Shown here piece by piece: positions 7,602 through 16,925 of a stretch of 40,859 bases of DNA (position 1 is its first letter; every line of letters starts with the position of its first letter). The position numbers and the translations under genes are program-made. Under the pieces are notes generated by a model, which saw nothing but the letters and a program-made list of their open reading frames with translations, was not told the DNA's origin and did no database searches. The stretch spans positions 1 through 40,859 of the forward strand of contig CAZINS010000008.1 of the NCBI GenBank assembly GCA_964540695.1, given 5' to 3'. This DNA comes from DYGA01 sp964540695. GTDB taxonomy: Bacteria > Patescibacteriota > Patescibacteriia > S139-126.

Positions 7602-8648
7602 TTATTTTATAGCTAGACCTATAGCAGTAGCCAATGATAAAAGTTCATTAGGTGCTAAATTTAGTTTGTTGTTTATTTTTATATTGGTTGCGAGCGACGC
7701 AACTTCGGTGGGTAGGTTTACTTTTTCTGTTAAGATTTTGTTTAACTGGATCATATTTGCTCCACCGCCAATCAATATTATCTTTTCGATAGTGGTCGAT
7801 TGGGTTATATTCTCTCGATAGTATTTTAAACCAGAAATTATTTCTTTAGCTAAATTATCTAATTCATTATCTAAAATTATTTTAATTCCGCCTTTACATT
7901 TTTTTTCATCCAAACCGCAAATTATTTTAGCAGTTTCGGCTTGTCTGGGTGAAATTTTTAAAGTCTGACTAATAACTTGAGTTATCTTATTGCCACTAAT
8001 CGGTAAACTTAAACTAAACTGTACAGCTTTTTGATCAGTAATAATTAAACTACTCCTGTTCGCTCCTAAATCGACAATTGCTACTGCTTGTTTTAAATTA
8101 TTTTCTTGAGGTATGACAGCACGGGCAATAGCCAGAGCTTCAATTTCTAAAGACAGGGGATTAAATCCAGCTAATTTTAACATTTTTGTATAATTATCAA
8201 CTATGTCTTTGGGAGCAGCGCCTATTATTACCGGTATTTCATTGCTATCTTTTTTATTTTCTAATAATTGGTAATCAAAATATATTTCATCTAAAGAAAA
8301 CGGAAGATGGTGTTCAGCCGCCCAATCAATTGCCGAAGGTATTTCCGCCTCAGACATAGGAGGTAGATGTATTATTTTTATAAAGGTGTGTTTTTCTGGA
8401 AGACAAACATGAGCAAATTTTGTTTTAATTTTAGGTCCGTGAGCTGAATTGATCAATTCTTTAATTAAATGGGCACTTTCTTGAATTTTAACAACTTTAC
8501 CATTTTCAAAATAACCAGGTGGGACATTGGCTTTATTATAATTAACCAATTCATAATTATTTTTTTTATTTATAACTCCGGCCAATTTAAAAGAAAGGTC
8601 ACTAATATCAAGTCCAAAATAAGAAATTTTTTTATTACTAAAAGTCAT
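7602..8648 (-). CDS. pilM: PilM actin-like type IV pilus assembly ATPase
   Basis: An actin/FtsA-fold cytoplasmic protein that binds ATP and the PilN N-terminus. Phosphate-1 motif YFGLDISDLSFKLAG is at the N-terminus, AVAIVDLGANRSSLIITD forms the second phosphate loop, and IILIGGGANM the adenosine loop. Also typical are MSEAEIPSAIDWAAEHHLPF and the EIEALAIARA helix. I start it at the ATG at 8648 (348 residues). An earlier ATG at 8705 adds 19 unrelated residues and overlaps the upstream gene, whose stop is at 8662. Confidence 0.92.
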   Translation of the reverse strand: MTFSNKKISYFGLDISDLSFKLAGVINKKNNYELVNYNKANVPPGYFENGKVVKIQESAHLIKELINSAHGPKIKTKFAHVCLPEKHTFIKIIHLPPMSEAEIPSAIDWAAEHHLPFSLDEIYFDYQLLENKKDSNEIPVIIGAAPKDIVDNYTKMLKLAGFNPLSLEIEALAIARAVIPQENNLKQAVAIVDLGANRSSLIITDQKAVQFSLSLPISGNKITQVISQTLKISPRQAETAKIICGLDEKKCKGGIKIILDNELDNLAKEIISGLKYYRENITQSTTIEKIILIGGGANMIQLNKILTEKVNLPTEVASLATNIKINNKLNLAPNELLSLATAIGLAIK

Positions 8649-8661
8649 ACTTATATTATAC

Positions 8662-10050
8662 CTAATTTGGTAATTCTTCCCAAGTGATAAATGAATAATC
8701 CCCACTGGTAGGAAAGTATGGAGGTGGAGAAAATATCAATTTACTGTCAAAAATACTTTTTGTATTGGTATAACCATCAATAACATTTATACCCGATACC
8801 CAAGTCCAGGTCCAAATTTTATTGGTAATAATTCCTCCGTAAACTTCAATATAATTTTTAATTGAGCGACTATAATAAAGTCCCCGATAAACTCTTCCTT
8901 TTTGAGCTAGTAGTATGGCATCAATAGATAAATTTGTCGGTGCATGACGAGGTACTTGTACATTTTTTTGGGCAATCAGTCCTAAACTATGATTTCCGTC
9001 CCTGGCTAAGTAACGAAGATTATTATTGATAAAAATGCTAGTGTTAGTGAGTGGCGAGTCAGGAAAGCGCGCTGAAACTAAAGTAACCTTACCATTGATT
9101 GTGCCTTGAACCCAAACGTTGTCTTCAATAAAAATTAGGCCATTGCTAGGTAAAGGGTAGTTACCAACAAAACTTGTACTGTCAATTCGCTCGGATTTAT
9201 ATTCATAATCAGTAAAATTATCATTAATTTGTAAAATGGCAGGGTATAATTGAGTAACACGGTAGATATCATAAGTGCTATTATCACGGAAAGACACTAA
9301 ATAACCATAATTTCTTGGTTGATAATAATGCCCATTGTTTTGGGCGGCTGTTTTCATGTTTGCCAAATCCAATGTCAAAGTATTGAAATCAATTTCTGGT
9401 ACTGGGAAATCCCAGAGATCATTATTTGGGCCATTACCCCAAATACCTGGTTTTTCTTCATCACTACAGCCATGAGCCGTTGTACAGATGTAGGTTTCTT
9501 TGGCAGAAGTTACCAGTGAATCATTTTCCCCATCCATTCTAATACCGCCGTTTGAGTGCATTTCTCCTGAAACTGATTCATTTGATCCTAACCAGATATC
9601 CGAATTTGTTAAAAATGAATAGCGTGCAAGTGAAGGTTTACCATATTTAACCTCAATAGTTCTTTTTAGTAAGGGGTAATTATTGGTCCAACCAGTAGAA
9701 CGAATCGTAACTACAGTCGAACCAACTGGTGGCGGATCAATTTCCAGACTGTATTTACCCACGCTATTGCTAGTTGGATCAGAGTAGTCAAAAAGATAAG
9801 GACCAGGTTGGCCGGTGTTATTGGTAAAATCATTGGGTGCGTGAGCTAAATGCCAGCGATAATAGTTTATTCCGGCTTCAGCTATATGTAAGGCTTGGAT
9901 TTTAGCAATGTATTGATCATTAAGTTTTTTTTGATAAAATACAACTCCCATTAATCCAGTTATAACAACCAGAAAAATTCCTGTAAAAACTACAATTAAA
10001 ATCAATACACCACCTTTTTTATTTGATATAATATTTGTATTTAAGTTCAT
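8662..10050 (-). CDS. PilX-like pilus assembly / minor pilin protein
   Basis: The 462-residue product has an N-terminal KKGGVLILIVVFTGIFLVV membrane helix (about 11-40) followed by KIQALHIAEAGINYYRWHL, the pattern of PilX-type minor pilins: no Glu at +5, but an AEAG-type helix. The remaining 400 residues are beta-rich, including SDIWLGSNESVSGEMHSNGG, a segment type I associate with PilX C-terminal regions in other bacteria. Two cysteines (YICTTAHGC) could form a disulfide. It is flanked by prepilins and pilM in one operon. A role in starting pilus assembly or in tip adhesion is inferred. Confidence 0.7.
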   Translation of the reverse strand: MNLNTNIISNKKGGVLILIVVFTGIFLVVITGLMGVVFYQKKLNDQYIAKIQALHIAEAGINYYRWHLAHAPNDFTNNTGQPGPYLFDYSDPTSNSVGKYSLEIDPPPVGSTVVTIRSTGWTNNYPLLKRTIEVKYGKPSLARYSFLTNSDIWLGSNESVSGEMHSNGGIRMDGENDSLVTSAKETYICTTAHGCSDEEKPGIWGNGPNNDLWDFPVPEIDFNTLTLDLANMKTAAQNNGHYYQPRNYGYLVSFRDNSTYDIYRVTQLYPAILQINDNFTDYEYKSERIDSTSFVGNYPLPSNGLIFIEDNVWVQGTINGKVTLVSARFPDSPLTNTSIFINNNLRYLARDGNHSLGLIAQKNVQVPRHAPTNLSIDAILLAQKGRVYRGLYYSRSIKNYIEVYGGIITNKIWTWTWVSGINVIDGYTNTKSIFDSKLIFSPPPYFPTSGDYSFITWEELPN

Positions 10051-10053
10051 AAA

Positions 10054-10680
10054 TCAAAGGTTGTTTTTCAAATTTCTAAGTTGAATATCAGTATATAAAT
10101 CAAAATCATCTGGCGCACGTAAAGGATCAATATTAACTCGTAAGAAAATATTAATCAATTTTGTTTCAATCAATCTAGCAGGTGCTGGTAGAGGATTGTT
10201 AGTAGTGTCATAGGGATAATCACTATTGAAATAAATAAAAATTGGTTCGGTGTTATTTCGAACGTATTCAGAAACAACAAAGATTTCTTCATTGTTAAAA
10301 TCATAAGTTAGAGGATTGCCAGTCGGTTCGACTATACCCTTTTTTAAATTTTCATTATCTAAAAAATATCGTACGCGTTCAGTATAGACATCTTGATCAA
10401 TATCAGAGTAAAAAATAATTTCCTGATCTCCTGCTAATTCTAAGCCATAAGAACCGTTTTCAGCAGTTGATAATTCACGTAATTCTTTAGCCATTAAGTC
10501 AATACCTTTTTGTGCTTGTCTAATTGCTTCCAGTTGTTCTTGACCATAAGCACTGCTTCGCAAATTTTGAATAGTAAAATTATTCCAGGCAAAAACAATA
10601 ATTACAAATATTCCAATTGCGATTGATAGCTCTAATAGGGTAACTCCTGATTGGTTTTTAATTTTGGCTGCTGGTAGCAT
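10054..10680 (-). CDS. Type IV prepilin-like protein (PilW/PilJ type)
   Basis: A class III signal peptide is visible: KIKNQSG, then VTLLELSIAIGIFVIIV, with predicted prepilin-peptidase cleavage after G12 and the conserved Glu at +5. Val replaces Phe at +1. The mature protein of about 196 residues has the long pilin helix (QEQLEAIRQAQKGIDLMAKE) and a beta-rich head. Its ATG overlaps the stop of the upstream giant prepilin (TAATG), which suggests translational coupling. It is likely a minor pilin of the initiating complex. No gene resembling a major pilin and no prepilin peptidase is in the window. Confidence 0.82.
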   Translation of the reverse strand: MLPAAKIKNQSGVTLLELSIAIGIFVIIVFAWNNFTIQNLRSSAYGQEQLEAIRQAQKGIDLMAKELRELSTAENGSYGLELAGDQEIIFYSDIDQDVYTERVRYFLDNENLKKGIVEPTGNPLTYDFNNEEIFVVSEYVRNNTEPIFIYFNSDYPYDTTNNPLPAPARLIETKLINIFLRVNIDPLRAPDDFDLYTDIQLRNLKNNL

Positions 10681-13496
10681 TAATTAATTATTAGTTTTAT
10701 TAAGGTGCTAGTGCCGGCTGGCAGTAAAAAGGGAATAGTTGGTTCAGACATCAATAAATTATAAAAGGAATCGTTGTCGATAATTTGATAAGAATCCCAT
10801 TCCAGGTTGTTGATAGACAATTCACCTTGGGAGTTGGTAGTTAGATTCACACTAAATTTAGCTAAATCAGGGTTTTGATAAATAAGTTTAGAACCAACCA
10901 AAGTGAAATCATAATTAGGAATAATGTTTTCTGTTATTTGATCTGGAATTGTAGCATTCCAAACTGAGGGTTGATCGGTATGCCAGTCTGTCCAAGCTAA
11001 AGCTAATTTAGTTTCTTGATAAATAGTTATATCATTTAAAGTTTGATCGCCGTTATTGTATAAATTAATTTGTTGTTCTTGTGGCCATAAATTATTTCCG
11101 TCAGTGTCTAATTTTTGTACATATATATCTTGACTACCACTTCGATTATCTTGCCAAGCAATGAATAAATCATCATTTGTATCAATGGCGATTTTAGGAT
11201 TAATTTGTTGATAGCTAGGTGATTGAGTAATAATAGTTTGGTCGTTAACATTTAATTTAACACCGTCAGTGTCTAATTTTTGCCAATAAATATTATACTG
11301 ACCATCACGATCATCTGACCAAACTATATAAATATTATTATTACTATCGGTAGCTAGGGAAAAATTATCATGAGTTACTGGGGTGGCTTCGTTGTTTATT
11401 TTTATTTCATTAGACCAAATTTTATTACCAGTTAGATCCATTTTGGTAAGGTAAATGTCGTTGGCTCCATTGCGATTATCTAACCAGCCGATAATTAATT
11501 CGTTTAAGTTATTTTTTATAATTTTGACTTCACTTTGCACGGCACTCCCAGTGTCATTATTAACTCTAATGTCACCGGTTGGTAACCAATTGCCATCAAG
11601 ATCTAAATAGTTTAAATAAATATCTCCTTGGTCATTTCGATTATCTTGCCAAGTTAGATATATTTTATTATCAGCATAGATTATTTGTGATTTAATTTTT
11701 TGTGAACCAGTATTTTGGGCTGCCTTTTTTTGTGTATTCCAAATATCAGTACCGTCAACGGCGTGTTTATTGAGATAGATTTCGTAATTACCAGAATAAT
11801 TACTATACCAAGTGGTATAAATATTTTCGTTTTCATCCAAGGTGATATCTGGATAAAGTTGATTGGTAGCTAAGGAAATAGCTAAATCATTTGCCCATTG
11901 TGCTACACCGTTGAAAGTATAAATCTGACCATAGGTACGAGGGTTTATACCGTCACGATAATCTTCCCAAACGTTGAAGAACTTATCTCCACTGGCAATA
12001 ATTTTTCCATATAGATAAGGAGTAGTTGTAGGTCCGTGGTGCATCTCCCAGTTTCCCGGTAAACTGCGGGAGACGGTTTTAATATTTAAGGTGCTTAATT
12101 TATCAATATTAAAACTTACTTCTGTACTTTTTCCTTCAATTACCACTACCGGGGGTCTAATGGGTGTGGGAAAATCATCAGTCGGTAAATATGTTTGGTC
12201 AGTAGAAAAACCTGGTTTGGTAACTGTGATTTGGTAATCACTACTAACTGGTGCTCCAGGGATAGTTAGTATACCGTTATTATCAGTTGTTAGCTCTAAA
12301 TCAACCGGCGATTCAAGTGTTTGATTAACAATATGAACATTTGCTTGTGGCACTGGTAAGCCTTGGCTGTCATAAGAATTTATAATTAAAGTACCCCCGC
12401 CTTTAGTAGTCTCAATACCTTTGGGAGCAACGTCGGTCATTAAAAAAGTTTCTTTTTGGCCATAAGGAGAATCCCAACTCACTGTAATTTTTACTCTTTT
12501 GTAATCAAAATTCAAAATATCGCCAGCTAAATTTCCCGGGAAAGGATTATTTAATATGTACAATTCATCGATAGCCCCATCTGCATTTTGTGTACCAAAA
12601 GGACCATTGTTACCGATATAGGCCGAGGTGCAATTCAAAGGAGGATTAATAGTTTCATTGGAGCGAAAACCAATTTCTTCATTATTAACAAATAATAGAA
12701 CTTGTCCGTTATCAGTATCCCAAACAACTTCGATAAAGTACCATTTTCCTTCATCCCATTTTTGCGGTTTGGTTGCTAGATATTCGGCAGCTGGAGTTTG
12801 ACCATAACGCAACTCAAGTTTATTGGAATTTTTTCTTTTAACAGAAAATTCGCCGTTGCAACCAGCTAAATAAAATAAATATCTATCAGAACTTATATTT
12901 TTATTGGTGGCTCTATACCAAAATCCAATTCTGCCTTTAGTGGTTAAAATATTGGAATCAATATCAAATTTTGCATAATCAGTTTGGTTACCTGGGTTAA
13001 AATATCCTGAATTTCCGAAAACACCATAAGATGTTGTCAAAGATGCAGGTGTGGTAATTAATCCCGCTCCTTTTTGTGGGGCTTGATTATTAGCAACTGA
13101 GTCTAAATTCCAATAAAAAATTACTTCCGGATTATCAATTCGATAGGGATTATTTACTTCACCTACTTCATAGGTACCATCAAACGGATCGTCAACATAT
13201 AAAATATCTGTTTTAACAGTATAATTGTAACCATTACGTTCCACTATTTCTACTGGCGGAATAGAACCGGCTGGAATACCTCCTAAAGTGCCTATTTTTT
13301 GGTAGGGTAAATTTCTTATTATTTCAATCTTTTGATTGGCTAAAGAAGCGGCAGTTATTTTAAATTTTTCATCACTAGTTAAGCGTAAATAAGTACTATA
13401 AAGCCGAGATATAGCAGCAACTGTTAGTACCATTATCCCCAAAGTTATAATTATTTCTAATAAAGTAAAACCAAATCGGTTATTTTTATTTTTCAT
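10680..13496 (-). CDS. Giant modular prepilin with LamG and propeller-like repeats
   Basis: A 938-residue protein that begins as a prepilin: KNKNNRFG, then FTLLEIIITLGIMVLTVAA, with cleavage after G9 and Glu at +5 (E14). The pilin part runs to about 115. Next come a LamG/concanavalin-like domain (about 115-330, e.g. KWYFIEVVWDTDNGQVLLFV), a carboxypeptidase-regulatory-like domain (about 365-465), and a repeat region (about 495-845) whose units carry W-x-D-x-R-x-G-x-x-x-I-Y: VWEDYRDG, TWYSNYSG, TWQDNRND, GWLDNRNG, VWSDDRDG, AWQDNRSG and AWTDW. These fit a seven-bladed beta-propeller. The end (about 855-938) is another small beta-sandwich. Family knowledge suggests an exposed minor pilin at the pilus tip; adhesion to a sugar or a host cell is inferred. 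Confidence 0.85.
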   Translation of the reverse strand: MKNKNNRFGFTLLEIIITLGIMVLTVAAISRLYSTYLRLTSDEKFKITAASLANQKIEIIRNLPYQKIGTLGGIPAGSIPPVEIVERNGYNYTVKTDILYVDDPFDGTYEVGEVNNPYRIDNPEVIFYWNLDSVANNQAPQKGAGLITTPASLTTSYGVFGNSGYFNPGNQTDYAKFDIDSNILTTKGRIGFWYRATNKNISSDRYLFYLAGCNGEFSVKRKNSNKLELRYGQTPAAEYLATKPQKWDEGKWYFIEVVWDTDNGQVLLFVNNEEIGFRSNETINPPLNCTSAYIGNNGPFGTQNADGAIDELYILNNPFPGNLAGDILNFDYKRVKITVSWDSPYGQKETFLMTDVAPKGIETTKGGGTLIINSYDSQGLPVPQANVHIVNQTLESPVDLELTTDNNGILTIPGAPVSSDYQITVTKPGFSTDQTYLPTDDFPTPIRPPVVVIEGKSTEVSFNIDKLSTLNIKTVSRSLPGNWEMHHGPTTTPYLYGKIIASGDKFFNVWEDYRDGINPRTYGQIYTFNGVAQWANDLAISLATNQLYPDITLDENENIYTTWYSNYSGNYEIYLNKHAVDGTDIWNTQKKAAQNTGSQKIKSQIIYADNKIYLTWQDNRNDQGDIYLNYLDLDGNWLPTGDIRVNNDTGSAVQSEVKIIKNNLNELIIGWLDNRNGANDIYLTKMDLTGNKIWSNEIKINNEATPVTHDNFSLATDSNNNIYIVWSDDRDGQYNIYWQKLDTDGVKLNVNDQTIITQSPSYQQINPKIAIDTNDDLFIAWQDNRSGSQDIYVQKLDTDGNNLWPQEQQINLYNNGDQTLNDITIYQETKLALAWTDWHTDQPSVWNATIPDQITENIIPNYDFTLVGSKLIYQNPDLAKFSVNLTTNSQGELSINNLEWDSYQIIDNDSFYNLLMSEPTIPFLLPAGTSTLIKLIIN

Positions 13497-13500
13497 TTAA

Positions 13501-14733
13501 TTAAAATGCTTGTGTCAGTGAGTACATTGGCATGATTACTGCCACCGCAATACTACCAACGCCCAAACCTAAAATTAACATCAGAATAGGTTCAAGGGTA
13601 GCAGTCAAATTATTCATTGTTTGATCTACTTCTTCTTCATAAAATACTGCTAGTTGTTCCAAAATGCTATCTAGGGAGCCGGTTTCTTCACCAACGGCAA
13701 TCATTTGTATGACAATAGGGGGAAATAAGTCAGGTCTTTTTTCCAAAGTAGTATGTATGTTTACTCCTTTTTTTAAATCTTCAGCCGCTGCATTAAGTAA
13801 TATTTTATAAGAGCTATTACCTAAAACTTTGGCGGTAATAAAAAAGTTTTCTGTTATAGGGATATCTGTTTTTAATAATGAGCTAGTAGTTCGAGAAAAT
13901 CTAGCTAAACTGACTTTTTTTAAAATGGGACTAATAATCGGAATTTTTAAAATAAATTTATGCCAGATTATTTTACCTTTTTTACTACGAATAAATTTTA
14001 TAAAACTGACAATCGCCGTAATAGCTATAAATGCTACTAAGAGTCCGTTATTAACTATAAAATCAGACACAGCAATTAAGACTTGAGTAGCCAATGGTAA
14101 ATCAGCATCTACCTCTTTAAATATACTGGTAATTTGTGGTATGACAAAAATAAACATAATTATCATTATGATTACCATGGCGGTAAGTACGATAGTAGGA
14201 TAAACCATTGCCCCTCTAACTTTTGAAACTAAGTGATGATCCTTTTTCATTTGTAAGGTAAGTTGTTTGAGTACTTGCTCTAGTTGCCCGGCTGTTTCTC
14301 CAGTTTTTAACATATTAATATAAAGTTCACCAAAAATTTTTAAATAAGGTTGCAAACTATCTGCTAGTGATTTTCCTTTTTCCACATTACCTTGAACATC
14401 TAAAAGAACTTTTTGCAATTTTTTATTGGTAGTTTGGGTAGCAAGAGTATGTAAAGCCTGAGACATTGAAATTCCGGCTTTTATCATAACCGATAAATTT
14501 TGTGTAAAAAAAATCTTTTCCGAATTAGGTACCCCGGAAATATCAATCAAGTAATTGTTTATTTTATTTATCAAATTTTTTACATTGGTAGAACTGCCGA
14601 TTTCTTTTGCTTGGGTTAAAATTAAATCACGACTTGATAAATAAGTCTCTAATTCTTCTTTAGAAGATTTTTCTATAATTCCTTTTTTTATTTCACCTTC
14701 TTTGGTACGGGCAGTATAAGCGAATTCTGGCAT
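13501..14733 (-). CDS. pilC: Type IV pilus inner-membrane platform protein PilC
   Basis: The GspF/PilC platform protein couples PilB ATPase motion to pilin insertion. The 410-residue product starts with the typical MPEFAYTARTKEGEIKKG and has two T2SF repeats (about 70-195 and 272-400), each with a G-x-x-L-x-x-A/S pattern and a membrane segment (about 168-198, 215-240, 375-402). TGETAGQLEQVL and VGEETGSLDSILEQLA are the matching conserved motifs of the two halves. It lies between pilB (1-bp gap) and the prepilin genes. Confidence 0.94.
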   Translation of the reverse strand: MPEFAYTARTKEGEIKKGIIEKSSKEELETYLSSRDLILTQAKEIGSSTNVKNLINKINNYLIDISGVPNSEKIFFTQNLSVMIKAGISMSQALHTLATQTTNKKLQKVLLDVQGNVEKGKSLADSLQPYLKIFGELYINMLKTGETAGQLEQVLKQLTLQMKKDHHLVSKVRGAMVYPTIVLTAMVIIMIIMFIFVIPQITSIFKEVDADLPLATQVLIAVSDFIVNNGLLVAFIAITAIVSFIKFIRSKKGKIIWHKFILKIPIISPILKKVSLARFSRTTSSLLKTDIPITENFFITAKVLGNSSYKILLNAAAEDLKKGVNIHTTLEKRPDLFPPIVIQMIAVGEETGSLDSILEQLAVFYEEEVDQTMNNLTATLEPILMLILGLGVGSIAVAVIMPMYSLTQAF

Positions 14734-14734
14734 A

Positions 14735-16468
14735 TTATTCTTTAGTTACTCTAATTATTTCTTCAATAGTAGTAATACCATTTTTAGCTTTGATAATACC
14801 ATCTTCAAATAAAGTTAACATATTTTGTTTTTTAGCTGCTTCAAATAATTCATGGGCGGTTGCTTTTTGCATAATCAATTTTTGCACATCAGCGGTAATT
14901 TCTAAAGTCTCATAAATACCAACTCTTCCTTTGTAACCATTATTATTGCATTGTTTACAGCCTTTACCGCGATAAAATAACAATTCCGCCAAAGGTATTT
15001 TGACTGAATCAATAACTTTTTCTTCAACCAGTGTAGCTAATAAAGAATCAATGTTATAACGTTGTTCCAATTCTTTAATATTTTCTTTATTTAAATTGTA
15101 TGAGTAAATACAGTTGGTACAAATTTTTCTGACTAAACGTTGGGCGACTATCAGATTGGTGGTACTGGCTATAAGAAAGCTAGCTATTCCCATATCTTGT
15201 AGTCTGGGTAGGGTGGAAACAGCATCATTGGTGTGTAGGGTTGATAAAACTAAATGACCGGTCATAGCTGCATGAATAGCTATTTCAGCTGTCTCCACAT
15301 CTCTAATTTCTCCTACCATTATAATATCGGGATCTTGGCGGAGGAGGGAACGTAAACCAGATGCAAAAGTAAAACCAACTTTAGTATTTATTTGTGATTG
15401 ATTAATTCTGGGCATTCGGTATTCAATCGGATCTTCAACTGTGGCAATATTGACTTTTGGTGTATTTAAAATATTTAAAATTGTATAAAGAGTAGTAGTT
15501 TTACCACTACCAGTAGGACCGGTTACTAAAATCATGCCATGTGGTTTTTCAACATTAGCTTTGACTATTTCGTAAGATCTTTTATGAAATCCCAGTTGTT
15601 CCAGAGTAAGTATTTGACTTGATTCATTTAATAAACGCATGACAATTTTTTCTCCATCAAACACCGGTATAATAGAAACTCTGAAAGCAACTTTGTATTG
15701 ATCAGATGATATTTTAAAGCGACCGTCTTGTGGTTGACGATGTTCATCAAGTTTTAAATTGGCTAAAATTTTAATTCTAGCTGTAACTCCCGCTTGAGCA
15801 TTTTTTGGTAAAGTCATTACATCGCGTAAGATACCATCGATTCTATATCTGACTAATAATTCTTTTTCCATTGGTTCGATATGGATATCTGATGCACCTT
15901 CGAAAATGGCATACTCTAATAAAGTATCAACAATTCTGACCACTGGTAAATCTGCAGCTAATTCTTTTAAGTCTTGATTGGAAGACACGCCTTCACCAGT
16001 TTCACTGATAGTAGTAATGTCTTTAAATTCAGCTTTTAAACCTTTGTGATATTGTTTAAGCGCATCTTTTATTGAGGAGGGAACAGTTAGAAATATTTTT
16101 AATTTTAATCCGGTTTTTTTTCTAATAAATTCAAGTGTTTGTAGGTCTGAGGGATCAATGGTGGCGATTTTTAAGTCATCATCCTCAAGTTCAAAAGCAA
16201 TAACATTGTGAGTTTGAGCAATAGGTTCAGGTATTAAAAACAAAATATCTTTACGTATAATTTTACCTTTAAGATTTATAAAAGGTAAATCTAACTGCTG
16301 GGCGGCAGTTTCATAAAGAGCTTCTTCAGTAATTATTTTTTGTTCTAATACTAATTCACCCAAATTTATATTTTCTTTGTCTGCCTGTTGCTGTAATTTT
16401 TCAATGGTTTTATTGTCAGCTAATTTTTGACTTAATAAAACCTTTTTTATTAACGTCTGATTAAGCAT
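14735..16468 (-). CDS. pilB: Type IV pilus assembly ATPase PilB
   Basis: The hexameric extension motor. The 577-residue product has an N-terminal MshEN-type c-di-GMP-binding-like region (about 1-145), a linker domain and a GspE ATPase core. Visible motifs: Walker A GPTGSGKT (317-324), Asp box IATVEDPIEY, Walker B DIIMVGEIRD (381-390) and His box GHLVLSTLHTNDA. The zinc tetracysteine site is complete (C450-x2-C453, C504-x2-C507), which favours PilB over the retraction ATPase PilT. No pilT is in the window. First gene of the minus-strand pil operon, downstream of a good extended -10 promoter. Confidence 0.95.
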   Translation of the reverse strand: MLNQTLIKKVLLSQKLADNKTIEKLQQQADKENINLGELVLEQKIITEEALYETAAQQLDLPFINLKGKIIRKDILFLIPEPIAQTHNVIAFELEDDDLKIATIDPSDLQTLEFIRKKTGLKLKIFLTVPSSIKDALKQYHKGLKAEFKDITTISETGEGVSSNQDLKELAADLPVVRIVDTLLEYAIFEGASDIHIEPMEKELLVRYRIDGILRDVMTLPKNAQAGVTARIKILANLKLDEHRQPQDGRFKISSDQYKVAFRVSIIPVFDGEKIVMRLLNESSQILTLEQLGFHKRSYEIVKANVEKPHGMILVTGPTGSGKTTTLYTILNILNTPKVNIATVEDPIEYRMPRINQSQINTKVGFTFASGLRSLLRQDPDIIMVGEIRDVETAEIAIHAAMTGHLVLSTLHTNDAVSTLPRLQDMGIASFLIASTTNLIVAQRLVRKICTNCIYSYNLNKENIKELEQRYNIDSLLATLVEEKVIDSVKIPLAELLFYRGKGCKQCNNNGYKGRVGIYETLEITADVQKLIMQKATAHELFEAAKKQNMLTLFEDGIIKAKNGITTIEEIIRVTKE

Positions 16469-16485
16469 GGTATTGTTTTGATTAA

Positions 16486-16514
16486 ATTATAACATGTTTT
16501 TAAAAATTAACCAA
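16486..16514 (-). promoter_or_regulatory. Promoter of the pil operon
   Basis: On the minus strand TTGGTT (16509-16514), a 17-bp spacer and TATAAT (16486-16491), with TGT directly before the -10. Predicted transcript start is near 16480, so pilB would have a leader of about 12 nt. It is the only clear promoter upstream of the nine-gene operon. Confidence 0.7.
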
Positions 16515-16561
16515 AAATACTTTATATTGACTTAAGCTCTATTTTATTGGATGATATAGTT

Positions 16562-16924
16562 ATGGGAAAGATTTTTTTTAAAAATAATATATGGTGGCAA
16601 CGCCGTATTTTATTTATTTTCAATTTTGTTTTATTGGTAATATTTTGGTTGTGGTTATTTAGTAAAATAAAATATTCACAAGATATTATTCCTTTACATT
16701 ATAATATCTACTATGGCATCGACTGGTTTGGTCCCAGTTATTATATGTATTTATACCCTTTACTTGGGACTATTTGGTTTTTATCTAACACTTTATTGGC
16801 ATTTTTTTGGTTTAAAAATAACAAAAAAATATTTTATTTTTTATCAATATATAATTTACTGCTAAATATATTTTTATTATTTGGTATATTTTTAATTATT
16901 TTGTTTTATTTTAACCCTAGTTAG
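16562..16924 (+). CDS. Small three-helix membrane protein upstream of mraY
   Basis: Not assigned. I start it at the ATG at 16562 (120 residues); an in-frame TTG at 16547 adds only five residues. It has a basic start (MGKIFFKNNIWWQRR) and three hydrophobic segments (about 16-37, 58-82, 90-115). Between the first two is IPLHYNIYYGIDWFGP, which recalls the IP-x-H-x-N motif of DUF1648-type membrane proteins, but I would not assign the family on that alone. It ends 1 bp before mraY, so it should be co-transcribed with the peptidoglycan cluster. A TTGACT at 16527-16532 lies upstream, but no -10 at proper spacing could be found. Confidence 0.65.
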   Translation: MGKIFFKNNIWWQRRILFIFNFVLLVIFWLWLFSKIKYSQDIIPLHYNIYYGIDWFGPSYYMYLYPLLGTIWFLSNTLLAFFWFKNNKKIFYFLSIYNLLLNIFLLFGIFLIILFYFNPS

Positions 16925-16925
16925 T

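Noticed and set aside
8649..8705. Longer pilM beginning at ATG 8705
   Set aside because: The extra 19 residues have no family match and overlap the end of the upstream PilX-like gene. ATG 8648 starts right at the conserved GLDIS region.
16527..16560. TTGACT with TATAGT as a promoter for the mraY cluster
   Set aside because: The spacer would be 22 bp and the start would fall inside the coding region, so I could not assign a cluster promoter.
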